Position numbers and translations under genes: made by a program
Part shown: piece by piece, positions 1 through 8,084 of the stretch
Numbering within the stretch: the stretch's first letter is position 1
Layout of the letters: every line of letters begins with the position of its first letter
Notes under the pieces: model-generated
The model's input: the letters and a program-made list of their open reading frames with translations, nothing else
What the model was told of the DNA's origin: nothing
Databases searched by the model: none
DNA from: Natrinema amylolyticus_A
GTDB lineage: Archaea > Halobacteriota > Halobacteria > Halobacteriales > Natrialbaceae
Assembly: GCF_042678045.1 (NCBI RefSeq)
Contig: NZ_JBHUDI010000003.1
Coordinates: 62,001 to 126,000, forward strand
Direction: 5' to 3'
DNA length: 64,000 nt

Positions 1-191
1 AACAGGGCCGAACACTCGACGACGTGCTCAAAGTGACGGTGTATCTCACCGACCTCGAGCAGTACGACGCGGTCAACGAGGTCTACCGTGAGGCGTTCGG
101 CGAGCAGCTCCCGGCGCGCGCCGTCGTCGGTGTTTCGGAGTTACTTGGCGGTGCAAGCGTTCAGCTCGACGCGGTTGCGGCGATCGAGTGA
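1..191 (+). CDS. RidA/YjgF-family enamine deaminase, C-terminal part
   Basis: The frame is open from base 3 to the TGA at 189-191 and gives about 62 residues of a RidA (YjgF/YER057c/UK114) protein; the N-terminus lies outside the window. Family signatures are visible: the helix DDVLKVTVYLTDLEQYDAVN, the FGEQLPARAVVGVSELLGGA segment carrying the conserved Arg of the active site, and the closing strand VQLDAVAAIE. RidA proteins hydrolyse reactive 2-aminoacrylate-type enamines/imines from amino-acid metabolism in the cytoplasm. The family call is firm; the substrate is inferred from the family. Confidence 0.88.
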   Translation, partial: QGRTLDDVLKVTVYLTDLEQYDAVNEVYREAFGEQLPARAVVGVSELLGGASVQLDAVAAIE

Positions 192-513
192 AGATTTCGT
201 TCTCGAACGGTTCTCGTGGGATAGCTGAACGCTATCCGAGAAACAGTGTGCCGAAGTAAGTCGCCCGTGTAGACGGTGTTGATCTCTACATCGATATTTC
301 TCGATTCAACCGAAGCTCGATTCGAGTCCAATCACACCCGGTATGAACCTGCGAGGATCATATGAGTACTTGCGTTTCCCGGATGTATTACCTGCTATTC
401 TCTCGAATGAGCCAGCTATCCGCAATATTTTGTCTTTCCCGAACTAGTAATACATACCCGCTCTCGAGGACTACCTCTGAGTAAGCCCCGGCCGAACAAA
501 TCGGATTTTATCG
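192..513. other. intergenic stretch without a recognised gene
   Basis: About 320 bases between the RidA stop and the promoter of the thioredoxin/permease operon. It is more AT-rich than the flanking genes. I see no open frame with haloarchaeal amino-acid composition, no tRNA-like fold and no repeat. Confidence 0.5.
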
Positions 514-550
514 AAACGTACTAATACCGAACCGGACTTTGTCGATATGT
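514..550 (+). promoter_or_regulatory. promoter of the thioredoxin/permease operon, shared motif with 2146-2184
   Basis: A BRE-like CGAAAC followed by a TATA-like CTAATA (about 521-526) lies about 25 bp before the ATG at 551, as expected for a leaderless haloarchaeal transcript. The block just before the start, CTTTGTCGATATGTATGG, recurs almost unchanged before the small gene heading the arsR operon (CTTTATCGATATGTATGG). The shared block overlaps the probable transcription start, which suits a common operator. The ArsR encoded at 2266 is the obvious candidate regulator; that is inference. Confidence 0.55.
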
Positions 551-664
551 ATGGCAGATCCAATGGTCGACAAGACCGCCAACGCGCAGGCTGGAACAGG
601 TTTGACGGCAGATGACTCCCGGCGTTGGAGCGTCGAAATCGAAAAAGTCGGTGGTAACCGATGA
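551..664 (+). CDS. small protein (37 aa) leading the thioredoxin/permease operon
   Basis: The frame begins MADPMVDKTANAQAG and ends RWSVEIEKVGGNR. Its stop overlaps the next gene's start (ATGA at 661-664), which points to translational coupling. The ATG at 551 is chosen because the TATA-like element lies about 25 bp upstream; an ATG at 547 opens a different frame that stops early. The protein has no cysteine, no membrane segment and no family I recognise. The same arrangement, a short first gene behind the same promoter block, precedes arsR at 2185, so the short genes are probably expressed. Function unknown. Confidence 0.5.
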   Translation: MADPMVDKTANAQAGTGLTADDSRRWSVEIEKVGGNR

Positions 665-903
665 AAATCACCGTTTACGGACCGGACGGTTGTAGCAACT
701 GCTCGCGGCTCAAGGAGAAAGCGCAGAACGTCGTCGAGGAAAACGGATTCGACGCAGACGTAGAGAAGGAAGGAGACATGGCGAAGCTGGCAGAGAAAGG
801 CATTATGTCCACGCCAGGCTTCGAAATCGACGGCGAAATGGTCTTCACCGGGTCGAATCCGCCTGAAGACCAGTTACAGGAGCTCATCGAGGAACGGTTG
901 TAA
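661..903 (+). CDS. thioredoxin-like small redox-active disulfide protein
   Basis: An 80-residue thioredoxin-fold protein (MTH895/TlpA-like 'redox-active disulfide protein 2' type). The redox motif CSNC is at residues 11-14 directly after strand 1, and the cis-proline is in STPGF at about residue 52. There is no signal peptide, so it should act in the cytoplasm. It overlaps the upstream small gene by four bases and is followed seven bases later by a COG0701 permease; this thioredoxin-permease pairing is common in prokaryotes. It probably delivers electrons or handles a thiol-bound substrate for the permease. The substrate (organoarsenical, metalloid or other thiol-reactive species) is not shown by the sequence. 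Confidence 0.85.
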   Translation: MKITVYGPDGCSNCSRLKEKAQNVVEENGFDADVEKEGDMAKLAEKGIMSTPGFEIDGEMVFTGSNPPEDQLQELIEERL

Positions 904-909
904 GAAACC

Positions 910-1839
910 ATGGTTTTCGAACAGATAGCCACGTACGTAGTCGACGCTCTCGGACTCACGGGTTCGCTGAGAGCGGCGGCTCATTTCTGGATCTACGACA
1001 CGCTGAAGATCCTCTCAATACTCATCGTCGTGATTTTCGGCGTGACGTACCTCCGAACGTACTTTCCACCGGAGAAGATCCGGGACTATCTCGCCGGGAA
1101 GCGAGCAATAACGGGGTATGCACTCGCCGCGTTGCTCGGAATCGTCTCCCCATTTTGCTCCTGTTCGACGATCCCGATATTCCTCGGAATGGTCGGTGCG
1201 GGAATCCCGTTCGGGGTCACGATAACCTTCCTCGCAGTCTCACCGATGATCAACGAAGCCGCGCTCGTCGTGCTGCCGGGCGTCGTCGGACTCAAACTGA
1301 CAGCTCTGTATGCGGTGAGTGGGATCGTGATCGGAATGTCCAGCGGCTACACGCTCAATAAACTGGGCTTTGACAGATACATCGAGGAGTTCAATTTCGG
1401 CGAGTCGGATGTCGAAATCGATGAACCCTCCCGGAAAGAGCGTGCCAGAGAGGCCTATGTCGAGGCAAAAGACATCATCGTCGAAATCGTTCCATACGTG
1501 ATCGTTGGCGTCGGAGCGGGTGCAGCTATCCACGGCTACCTGCCCGGCGAACTGGTAACACAGTATCTGTCGGGGCCGCTTGGCGTCTTCGGCGCGGTCG
1601 CCGTCGGCGTCCCGATGTACACCGACATCCTCGGCGTCATACCGGTCGTCGAATCGCTGATCGGGAAAGGACTGCCGGTTGGGACGGGCCTGGCGTTCAT
1701 GATGTCGGTCGCCGCACTCTCGTTCCCGCAGTTCATGATCCTGAATAAAGTGATGAAGAAGGAACTGATCGCGGCATATGCGACCACACTAGCGGCAGGT
1801 ATCTTGACCATTGGATTGCTCTTCAATCTCCTACTCTAG
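910..1839 (+). CDS. COG0701/DUF318 (ArsP-like) membrane permease
   Basis: A 309-residue integral membrane protein with about eight hydrophobic segments. It has the family signature SPFCSCSTIPIFLGMVGAG, with the paired cysteines at residues 83 and 85, followed by TFLAVSPMINEAA, and the second-half counterpart GVPMYTDILGVIPV. ArsP members of this family export trivalent organoarsenicals and use such cysteines. The loop between the halves is acidic (about residues 150-175), as usual in haloarchaea. Linkage to a CxxC thioredoxin and to an ArsR repressor with an ELCxC metalloid site at 2266 supports a role in metalloid or thiol-reactive toxin efflux. The exact substrate is inferred. Confidence 0.85.
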   Translation: MVFEQIATYVVDALGLTGSLRAAAHFWIYDTLKILSILIVVIFGVTYLRTYFPPEKIRDYLAGKRAITGYALAALLGIVSPFCSCSTIPIFLGMVGAGIPFGVTITFLAVSPMINEAALVVLPGVVGLKLTALYAVSGIVIGMSSGYTLNKLGFDRYIEEFNFGESDVEIDEPSRKERAREAYVEAKDIIVEIVPYVIVGVGAGAAIHGYLPGELVTQYLSGPLGVFGAVAVGVPMYTDILGVIPVVESLIGKGLPVGTGLAFMMSVAALSFPQFMILNKVMKKELIAAYATTLAAGILTIGLLFNLLL

Positions 1840-2145
1840 ATTCGCAGTCGGCTGTTTACCTGAAATCAGGCGCTAATGCCCCGTCCTCAAGGAGCAACGC
1901 AGGGAGCGAAGCGACCGAGTAGCGCAGTAGCGGGGATACAGTGCTTGATGACGGCAGCGTCCAGCGCGATGTCGGCACCGGAATTGACCGCACAGTGACT
2001 CTTTCCAGTAGAAGAGAACGATTCATCCGATATTGCATCCGGTAGTACGTTCCGAGATCGCCGTATCGTATCGGGAATCCCTGAATTGAAAAGACAACGT
2101 TCAACACTGGAATGAGCAACATTCAGCCCATATACCTCTCTCTGA
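1840..2145. other. intergenic stretch with a probable IS200/IS605-type end remnant
   Basis: Around 1857-1945 the sequence GAAATCAGGCGCTAATGCCCC, a CCCCG...CGGGG pairing stretch and GCGAAGCGACCGAGTAGCG resemble the conserved non-coding end sequences I recall beside haloarchaeal tnpB (IS1341-type) genes. No tnpB is present, so this would be a decayed end only. The rest, to 2145, holds no supported gene. The resemblance is from memory and needs a similarity search. Confidence 0.35.
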
Positions 2146-2184
2146 TCGAAACCTTTAGTGTTAAAACGACCTTTATCGATATGT
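2146..2184 (+). promoter_or_regulatory. promoter of the arsR operon, shared motif with 514-550
   Basis: TCGAAAC followed by the TATA-like TTTAGTGTTAAA lies about 25-30 bp upstream of the ATG at 2185. The last 18 bases before the ATG context, CTTTATCGATATGTATGG, match the block at the thioredoxin/permease promoter with one change. Two operons with one promoter block suggest co-regulation and ArsR autoregulation. Confidence 0.55.
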
Positions 2185-2256
2185 ATGGCTAATTCGCTGT
2201 TTGGCAAGATCGTGGCTGCACTGACCGGCGCAGGATCGACTGACGATGGAGAGTAA
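2185..2256 (+). CDS. very small protein (23 aa) leading the arsR operon
   Basis: The frame reads MANSLFGKIVAALTGAG and ends STDDGE; nine bases separate its stop from the arsR ATG. Its ATG is placed like that of the 37-aa gene at 551 with respect to the shared promoter block. The first 15 residues would make a short amphipathic helix. It could be a leader peptide or simply the transcript's first start codon. No family is recognised. Confidence 0.4.
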   Translation: MANSLFGKIVAALTGAGSTDDGE

Positions 2257-2265
2257 TAAACAACG

Positions 2266-2643
2266 ATGAGTGACTCAGTACCCGAATCGACGCGGCAGAC
2301 GCTGGATCGACTCTACGAGGACCCTGAAAACCGACTGACGTCGCTGTTCGAACTCGCACCGGACGACGAACAGGTGGACGCACAGCTTGGCGTGTTCAAA
2401 GCGCTGGCGAACGAACACCGGATCCGAATCCTCGAGGCCCTCAAAGAGGGCGAACTGTGTGCATGTGAGTTACAGGTCGTCCTCGACGCGCCCCAGTCGA
2501 CGGTTGCGAGCCATCTACGAGAGCTCAAAGACGCTGGGCTTGTCAAGACGCGACGCCAAGGCAAGTGGACCTACTACCGGATCGGTGACACCGCAGCCCT
2601 CCAGTTGCTCGAGATCGCACATGCGCTCGCGGGGGGTGAATAA
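2266..2643 (+). CDS. ArsR/SmtB-family metalloregulatory repressor
   Basis: A 125-residue winged-helix protein with a roughly 38-residue acidic N-terminal extension before the domain (FKALANEHRIRILEAL). The sequence GELCACELQ at residues 62-70 matches the ELCxCxL helix of As(III)/Sb(III)-binding ArsR repressors, with both cysteines at 65 and 67. The recognition helix is in APQSTVASHLRELKDAGLV, and the wing is RRQGKWTYYRI. It should bind as a dimer at operators and release on metalloid or thiol-reactive ligand. The matching promoter blocks at its own operon and at the permease operon are the likely targets (inference). Confidence 0.88.
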   Translation: MSDSVPESTRQTLDRLYEDPENRLTSLFELAPDDEQVDAQLGVFKALANEHRIRILEALKEGELCACELQVVLDAPQSTVASHLRELKDAGLVKTRRQGKWTYYRIGDTAALQLLEIAHALAGGE

Positions 2644-2687
2644 TCGCTAGTTGTCCACTCAACCAATCGCAGCGGCAACAAAAACTT
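2641..2687 (+). repeat. diverged direct repeat, copy 1 (arsR 3' end)
   Basis: This 47-bp stretch, starting at the arsR stop codon (TAATCGCTAGTTGTCC...), recurs at 4065-4111 with nine differences, eight of them transitions. The two copies flank the acyltransferase gene. Confidence 0.6.
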
Positions 2688-2819
2688 CACCGTGGATCGA
2701 CACCTACGAGATACTGACAAAATCAGCTGGGTTTACTGTGTGCCACGTACTTGTCGACCAATTCATCATAGAAGTGGATGTAATCAACATCGTGTGAAGA
2801 GGTATATGATTCCTTCCTG

Positions 2820-3932
2820 TCACTTCGATCTGCGAGACCGAAGCCATGGTTCGCCGGGTAAATGACTGCCACCGATCTCGATTATTCGGAATTTGTGAGC
2901 GAGTAGATAGACTGCGAGTGCGCCGAGGATCGTTGCGGGAGTGAATGAGAGGTGCCAGACGACCAACGAATCAATAGCGTACCCCATTGACTCCAGTGTC
3001 TCACGGAAAGCTCGAAGGAGTGCAAATACCATTGGATGGGTCACGTATATCCCGACAGCGTAAATGCCCAACGTGGGAAGCGGCGTATCGGTGAAAAGCG
3101 TCGGCCGTGAGAGAAGAAACAGGAACAGCGAGACACTTAGTAGCGCTGTGGAGATCCCGTAACTCGGGGCGTAAACGTACGACCCGAACGGCTCGTCGCG
3201 AAGAGGGTATCCCAGAACGTAGAACTCCGCGAATTGTAACACGATGAATAAGCCGACGAAACCGAGGAGGAGCCAGGCTTTGTCTGTCGATGGGGTCCAA
3301 CTTCGTTTGCGAATAGTGTATCCCACACTAGTGTAAAAGAATCCGAAGAATAGAGCGTCTCGGGTCTCGAAGGGGATGTCGACGAACATCGTGTAGGTCC
3401 CGTCGAGAAGCCCTATGAGGTGAAAACACAGCGCAACTGGAAGTACGTAGGTCGGCCTTCCAAGTACCGTGACAAAATAAACGAAAAACAGCGAGAAGAG
3501 GAGAGCAGGAAGGAACCAGAGGATCTCAGAAACTGACGTACCGTAGTACAGGAGTTCGACTGGATCAAGGAACTCAACAACGCTGCTGACTGCTGTAGCT
3601 CGAAGTGACTGCCCGGCAAACTCTGCTTGAGCAAGGTCTTCTCCGAAGAACATCGGAACGACAAGCATGAGTCCAAAGAGGTAGAGGGATGTGAGTTTGA
3701 CAATTCGCTCGGCGAGGTACGTGGTGGGATCGCGGTGGGCCGTTTTGAGCGCAAAAAAGTATCCCGATGCGATGAAAAAGAAGGGGACAGCGAACCGCGA
3801 GACCGTTTTCGTTCCAAAATTTATCATATTTCCGTATGTATTAACACCCTGAAACGGATCAGTGTGTACCAGTACGACGAACACGATCGCAATGGTTCGC
3901 ATTGCATCGATACTGTGGATCCGATCAGTCAT
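2820..3932 (-). CDS. acyltransferase family 3 (OafA/WecH-like) membrane protein
   Basis: A 370-residue polytopic protein of the Acyl_transf_3 superfamily with about ten membrane segments. Hallmarks at the N-terminus are IHSIDAMRTIAIVFVVLVH, with the His of the family active site, and RFAVPFFFIASGYFFAL. Members O-acetylate or acylate sugars of surface polysaccharides or glycolipids from acyl donors. The start at 3932 (MTDRIHS) is preferred to an upstream ATG at 4019 because a TATA-like TTGATAAG lies about 26 bp before it and the extra 29 residues have no family counterpart. It is a single gene flanked by diverged 47-bp direct repeats, suggesting it was inserted or arose in a local duplication. 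The target sugar is unknown. Confidence 0.82.
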   Translation of the reverse strand: MTDRIHSIDAMRTIAIVFVVLVHTDPFQGVNTYGNMINFGTKTVSRFAVPFFFIASGYFFALKTAHRDPTTYLAERIVKLTSLYLFGLMLVVPMFFGEDLAQAEFAGQSLRATAVSSVVEFLDPVELLYYGTSVSEILWFLPALLFSLFFVYFVTVLGRPTYVLPVALCFHLIGLLDGTYTMFVDIPFETRDALFFGFFYTSVGYTIRKRSWTPSTDKAWLLLGFVGLFIVLQFAEFYVLGYPLRDEPFGSYVYAPSYGISTALLSVSLFLFLLSRPTLFTDTPLPTLGIYAVGIYVTHPMVFALLRAFRETLESMGYAIDSLVVWHLSFTPATILGALAVYLLAHKFRIIEIGGSHLPGEPWLRSRRSK

Positions 3933-4396
3933 TACGGAGATTGTCTTTGATGAAGTCCTTATCAACCTTTTTTTGATTCCAAGTGTGTTAGGATCCCCTC
4001 TACAGGGCTTGATGGCCATCTTCTGCTCTCGTCATTCTCTCATTCGCTCAATAGAATTACTTGATAGTCGCTAGCTGCCCATTCAATCAATCGCGGCGGC
4101 AGCAAAAGCTAGGTCTCACTCGGTAGGGGCACCGAAACGAGACGAAGAATGACTCGAACGCTATCGAGTGTCGAGAAGATATCGAATCACTCACTTGTTT
4201 CCGCTGTGGCTGTCGCTCAGACCACTCTCAGAACACAGCTATCGCTACTCGCCAGCCTCGATTTGCCTGCGGTAGGCGGCTCAGCCGAGTCCGTGCTTGC
4301 ATTCCACCGGTAGTCAAACGCCGTTCGTCCGATGTTTCTTTTCCCGCTTACGGCCGGTGCTCGAGTCGGAAACCAAAAGCATGGCAGAACGGTCAA
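3933..4396. other. intergenic stretch with repeat copy 2
   Basis: It contains the acyltransferase promoter (minus strand, TATA-like element near 3957-3964) and the second copy of the 47-bp repeat at 4065-4111. Between 4112 and 4396 I see no supported gene. Confidence 0.5.
4065..4111 (+). repeat. diverged direct repeat, copy 2
   Basis: It matches 2641-2687 over 47 bp with nine substitutions (TAGTCGCTAGCTGCCC...), in the same orientation. No transposase or terminal inverted repeat is linked to it. Confidence 0.6.
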
Positions 4397-5776
4397 CTAC
4401 TTCTCTTTCCGATAAACGGGTAGGCGGATCCCTATCCCACGAGATCGAAGGAACCACCCGAGTTCGGTGCTTCCCCAGATCAGTGCCGTGGCGAGGCCGA
4501 CGATAATTGGGCCAAGGTCGGACGGAGTCACCCACGGGGGACTGGACTGGATAACGAACGTGACGACGTGAGACGGAGCGAGCGTTCGGACGCCATCGAC
4601 GATCGGATCGAAGAAGTCGAGGTCGACATCCCGATGGCCGTCATTGTCGTCGGAACTGCTTCGTTGCGATGTGAGCCCGAGCGCCGCCGCGCTCTGCCCG
4701 CCGGTGCTCTCGTCGCCGGTCTCGAGTCGTTCGGCGTCGTAGGGATGGGGCACGTCGAGTTGCCAGACGATGTCGCCGCTCTGGTTGACCTCGAGGACGC
4801 GCTCGCCCCCGGTGTCGGTGACGAGCGTGTTGCCGTTGGGCAGCCGATCGGCGTCACGAGGCCACTGCATCCGGTCGTCGGACCAGACCCAGCTCCGATT
4901 CCAATCTCCGTTTTCGCGCTGGAATTCCTGGACGCGGCCGTTTTCGGAGTCAGCGACGACGACGGCGGGGCCGCCGCGTGACTCGGGGATGTAATCCGGA
5001 TTGTGTTGTTCGTTCAGGATCGAGTACTCGTCTTCCGCCCCGAGCGTCCAGTCGTCTGCTAGTCCGGTTTCGGGATTGATGAAGACGACCTGGTCCTGAT
5101 TCCGGAGACTGGCCATTACGCGCCCGTCCTCGAGGACTTCCACGTCGTTGAGATGCACCCAGTTGCCGGGGTAGGAACCGCCGCCCGTGACGGGAAAGTC
5201 ACTCTGGGCGTCCCAGGTCCACTCGATCATCTCCGTTTCGGTGTCGACCATGAACACCTGATCGGCGGCGATATCGGCGACGACGATGTGTCGGTCGTCG
5301 ATCCGGTCGGCGTCGTGCCACTCGCCGGCGGTCTCCCGGTGGACGTACTGGGCGTAGACCTCGGTCACCTCACCCGTCGAGAGGTTCGCTCGTTCGATGA
5401 CGTTGCGGGCACAGGGGGGATCCTGACACCGTGGACTCTCGGCGTACAGCGTGTCCGTCGCGGCGTACTCGACGGTCATCGACTCGTTTTCGACGGGATC
5501 GACGTCGTAGTACTTCGTGTGCGTATCGTTGGAATAGACGAGGCTTCCGTTGGGCGCGTACGCGAGGATATTACCGACCCGCCCCGACTGCGTGATGACA
5601 GTGTAGTTGTCGGCCGCCGGTGCATCGGTCGGGGCGTCCGTGTACTCGGCCGCGGATTCACCGCCCGTCCCGTAGGCGATTCCCGCAGCACACGCCAGCA
5701 GCACCACGAGGAACCCGATTCGAAGGTGATTCCGGGTGAGCCGTTCCCGCACCGCCACGACTGTCGATCGAACCAT
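4397..5776 (-). CDS. arylsulfotransferase-like (ASST) beta-propeller membrane protein
   Basis: A 459-residue protein with an N-terminal membrane segment (about residues 19-37, VVLLACAAGIAYG), a long extracellular propeller and a C-terminal membrane segment (about 415-440) ending in a basic tail. The propeller resembles the arylsulfotransferase (PF05935/PF14269) fold, with repeated blades such as WHDADRIDDRHIVVADI, WVHLNDVEVLEDGRVMASLRNQDQV and MQWPRDADRLPNGNTLVTDTGGERVL. A His before a blade (VHLND) resembles the family's active-site surroundings, but I cannot assign a catalytic His with certainty. CQDPPC may form a disulfide. Haloarchaea often carry such paralogues near surface genes; enzymatic sulfotransfer is unproven. 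Confidence 0.75.
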   Translation of the reverse strand: MVRSTVVAVRERLTRNHLRIGFLVVLLACAAGIAYGTGGESAAEYTDAPTDAPAADNYTVITQSGRVGNILAYAPNGSLVYSNDTHTKYYDVDPVENESMTVEYAATDTLYAESPRCQDPPCARNVIERANLSTGEVTEVYAQYVHRETAGEWHDADRIDDRHIVVADIAADQVFMVDTETEMIEWTWDAQSDFPVTGGGSYPGNWVHLNDVEVLEDGRVMASLRNQDQVVFINPETGLADDWTLGAEDEYSILNEQHNPDYIPESRGGPAVVVADSENGRVQEFQRENGDWNRSWVWSDDRMQWPRDADRLPNGNTLVTDTGGERVLEVNQSGDIVWQLDVPHPYDAERLETGDESTGGQSAAALGLTSQRSSSDDNDGHRDVDLDFFDPIVDGVRTLAPSHVVTFVIQSSPPWVTPSDLGPIIVGLATALIWGSTELGWFLRSRGIGIRLPVYRKEK

Positions 5777-5833
5777 TCGTGTCTCGCCGTCTGCCGTCCT
5801 TCCACGGGGCGGATAATAGGGGTACGGGCACGT

Positions 5834-6520
5834 TCACGGACCGATGAACGTCAGGAAGTGCCCGTCCGGATCGCGAACGACGATCTCGTCGTCCGTCTCC
5901 CGCTCGAGCGAACCGATTCGATCGCGCACGGCCGCGAGTGCGGCGGTCGGGTCGTCGGTCTCGAATCCCAAATCGACGTGGACGCCGCCGCGGGCGTCGG
6001 CGATCCCCAGATGGGGCTCCCAGAGCTCCAGCGCCATCGGGCCGTGGAGTCGTACCCGCGTTCGGTCGTCGCCTTCGTCGACGGTCTCGAACCCCAGGGC
6101 CTCGTAGAAGGCCATCGCGCGCTCGAGGTCCTCGACCTCGAGGACGACCTCGAAGATCCCGTCGATTCCAGGGCCGCCTACGTCCTGTTGGCCGAGCTCA
6201 ACGCAGTTGCCGTCGGGATCGTACAGATACAGCGACCGCGCGGGGCCGAACCGGGCCTCCTCGAGGTCGTACGACTCCGAGAGCCGATCCCACCAGTCGT
6301 CGTACTCGGATTCGGGGATCGAGAACGCATAGTGGGTGTGCAGGCCACCCCGAGGGAGCCCGCTTGGCCGGCGGAGCACGAGATCGGTCTCGCCGGCCGC
6401 GGCGACGAGTTCGTCGTCTCCGCGCTCACGGATAGGCAGTCCCAGCGTCTCCTCGTAGAACGCCCGCGCTGGCTCGAGATATTTGACCTCGAGTGCCAGC
6501 CAGGCAAGCCCTGTTAGCAT
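5834..6520 (-). CDS. two-domain VOC (glyoxalase/extradiol-dioxygenase fold) protein
   Basis: A 228-residue protein made of two vicinal-oxygen-chelate modules. Module 1 begins LAWLALEVKYLEPARAFYEE and has HTHYAFSIPE and DPDGNCVELGQ. Module 2 begins IFEVVLEVEDLERAMAFYEA and has VHVDLGFETDDP and ends DPDGHFLTFIG. The His and Glu positions typical of a metal site are present in module 1 (HTH, VELG). The ATG at 6520 is chosen because the domain starts right after it; upstream in-frame codons have no VOC similarity. Related proteins are CatE-like dioxygenases or glyoxalases; the substrate cannot be read from the sequence. It is transcribed divergently from the acidic peptide gene at 6657. Confidence 0.82.
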   Translation of the reverse strand: MLTGLAWLALEVKYLEPARAFYEETLGLPIRERGDDELVAAAGETDLVLRRPSGLPRGGLHTHYAFSIPESEYDDWWDRLSESYDLEEARFGPARSLYLYDPDGNCVELGQQDVGGPGIDGIFEVVLEVEDLERAMAFYEALGFETVDEGDDRTRVRLHGPMALELWEPHLGIADARGGVHVDLGFETDDPTAALAAVRDRIGSLERETDDEIVVRDPDGHFLTFIGP

Positions 6521-6656
6521 GACGCAGGCTACTCGAAGGAGGAATAAAGAATCGTCGGCAGTCGGCGATCGAACCAGACGATTCGATGGTTGGACGAACA
6601 TTCGATCGATGGACGCGAAATGATAGATAAGCCAGTGAGCTATCTGCACCTGTCCC

Positions 6657-6941
6657 ATGAGAATCCCAGTTCCGACGAACAGACTCGTTTCGCTCACGCT
6701 CGCCGGCGCGGTGTTGACCAGTGTCGTCGCGCTCTCGCTGGCGGCGCCCGGACTCGGCGTCGACTCGCTGGCCGATACCGAGAACCCGCCTATCGCGAGC
6801 GATGCACCGACACCGAACGAAGACTTCACACCGGCGGTCGGGACGCAAGGCGACGGTGAACACGAGGACAACGAGTACGAAGAACACGAGGACGACGAGT
6901 ACGAAGACGAATACGAGGAACACGAAGAGGAGGACGACTAG
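6657..6941 (+). CDS. secreted, extremely acidic small protein
   Basis: 94 residues with a basic start (MRIPVPTNRL), a hydrophobic signal segment (about 11-32) and a mature part ending in a run dominated by Glu, Asp, Tyr and His (residues 67-94, repeated EYEEHEDD-like units). Such a tail could bind divalent metals or interact with a membrane redox partner. It lies two bases before apbE and heads a four-gene run with apbE, a TSP3 protein and a ferric-reductase-like membrane protein. No family is recognised. Confidence 0.65.
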   Translation: MRIPVPTNRLVSLTLAGAVLTSVVALSLAAPGLGVDSLADTENPPIASDAPTPNEDFTPAVGTQGDGEHEDNEYEEHEDDEYEDEYEEHEEEDD

Positions 6942-6943
6942 CG

Positions 6944-7813
6944 ATGGACGTGGCGGGCACCCTCACTGCCGCTCGCACGCGACTCGGTGATGCCAGACTG
7001 GAGTTTCGGTGCTGTGACACCGACTTCGTGGTTCGGACGACGGGCTACCGTGCCGATGTCGCGGCCGAGCGTGCCCGGGAAACCGCGCTGTCGCTCGAGA
7101 CCGAACTCGACGCGTTCGATCCGGACAGCGCGGTCGCGCGTCTCAACCAGACCGGACGCGTCGAGAACGAACACGTCGCTCGCCTGGTTCGGCGCGGCCT
7201 CGAGTACGGCGAGCGCACCGACGGCGTCTTCGACATCCGGCAGGGGGCAGTCGAACACGACCTGAAGGCGTACCTCCGCGGTGATCGAGAGACGGTGTCG
7301 GCGACGTTCGAGACCGGATCGGTGCGCGTCGACGGTGACCGCGTCGTCACCGAGACGGAACTCGACTTAAACGGGCTCGCGAAAGGGTACATCGTCGACC
7401 GCGCGACCGCCGCGGCGGCGGGGCCGGGCCGGCGCGGCTTCGTCAGCGGCGGTGGCGACATGTCCCCGCCGACCGGGCCGATCGCCATCGAGAGTCCCTA
7501 CGGGGATTCGCGTCCGCTCAAGATCCTCGAGACCGACTGGAACGTCGCCACCTCTGGGAACTATCGCCGGGCCCGCGACGGCGTCGACCATGTCTACGAT
7601 CCGACGACGGAGCGACTCGGCGCACGCCACGAGTCAGTCACTGTGGTCGCACAGCGCGACTGTATGGAAGCCGACGCGCTCGCGACGACGCTGGCTGCAC
7701 TGCCGTTGTCGGACGCGCTCGAGCGTGCAGCCGCGAGGCCGGAACTCGAGGCGTTCGTGGTTCACGACGGCGTCTTTCGGACGACGGAGGGATTCGATGA
7801 GCACGTCGCATAG
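6944..7813 (+). CDS. apbE: ApbE-like FAD:protein FMN transferase
   Basis: 289 residues with the ApbE order of motifs: the N-terminal TELDAFDPDSAVARLNQ region, LDLNGLAKGYIVDRAT near the flavin site, GGGDM, the TSGNYRR...VYDPTT segment that corresponds to the family's H-hi-DP-TG motif, and the metal-binding end MEADALATTLAAL. ApbE uses FAD to attach FMN covalently to Ser/Thr of partner proteins, often in extracytosolic electron-transfer chains. I see no signal peptide or lipobox, unlike the many ApbE proteins that are exported. The neighbours, a secreted acidic peptide, a TSP3 protein and a cytochrome-like membrane protein, suggest a flavin-linked surface redox system. No protein here shows a clear FMN-binding domain. 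Confidence 0.85.
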   Translation: MDVAGTLTAARTRLGDARLEFRCCDTDFVVRTTGYRADVAAERARETALSLETELDAFDPDSAVARLNQTGRVENEHVARLVRRGLEYGERTDGVFDIRQGAVEHDLKAYLRGDRETVSATFETGSVRVDGDRVVTETELDLNGLAKGYIVDRATAAAAGPGRRGFVSGGGDMSPPTGPIAIESPYGDSRPLKILETDWNVATSGNYRRARDGVDHVYDPTTERLGARHESVTVVAQRDCMEADALATTLAALPLSDALERAAARPELEAFVVHDGVFRTTEGFDEHVA

Positions 7814-8084
7814 CGGGACGATCACGGTCGTCGCTGTCGTGTTACTCGTCGCCACGGTACCGGTGCTATGGGGAATCGCGGACGTTCGCGAGGCGCAGGC
7901 GGTCGACCGCGAGCAGGCGGACCTCGTCGACTCGACGGTGCCGACGAGACAGGCACCGAACGATTACGACGGCGACGGGATTCGTGACAACGCAGATCAG
8001 TGCCCGACGCGACCGGAGACGACGAACGGCTTTCAGGACGGCGACGGTTGTCCGGATGTCGTCGAGACGACGGGGGCCTCGTGA
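7797..8084 (+). CDS. membrane-anchored thrombospondin type 3 repeat protein
   Basis: 95 residues: an N-terminal membrane segment (about residues 8-27) and a C-terminal calcium-binding TSP3 motif, DYDGDGIRDNADQCPTRPET followed by DGDGCPD, with two cysteines. The ATG at 7797 overlaps the apbE stop region by 17 bases, and its own stop overlaps the next ATG (TGATG at 8082-8086), so translation is coupled. The C-terminus should face the outside of the cell, where calcium is available. Its role beside ApbE and the ferric-reductase-like protein is unknown; it may scaffold the acidic peptide or redox partner. Confidence 0.7.
   Translation: MSTSHSGTITVVAVVLLVATVPVLWGIADVREAQAVDREQADLVDSTVPTRQAPNDYDGDGIRDNADQCPTRPETTNGFQDGDGCPDVVETTGAS

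Noticed and set aside
5153..6517. 454-codon plus-strand frame across two minus-strand genes
   Set aside because: It spans the ends of the arylsulfotransferase-like and VOC genes and their gap, and both of those have clear domain motifs.
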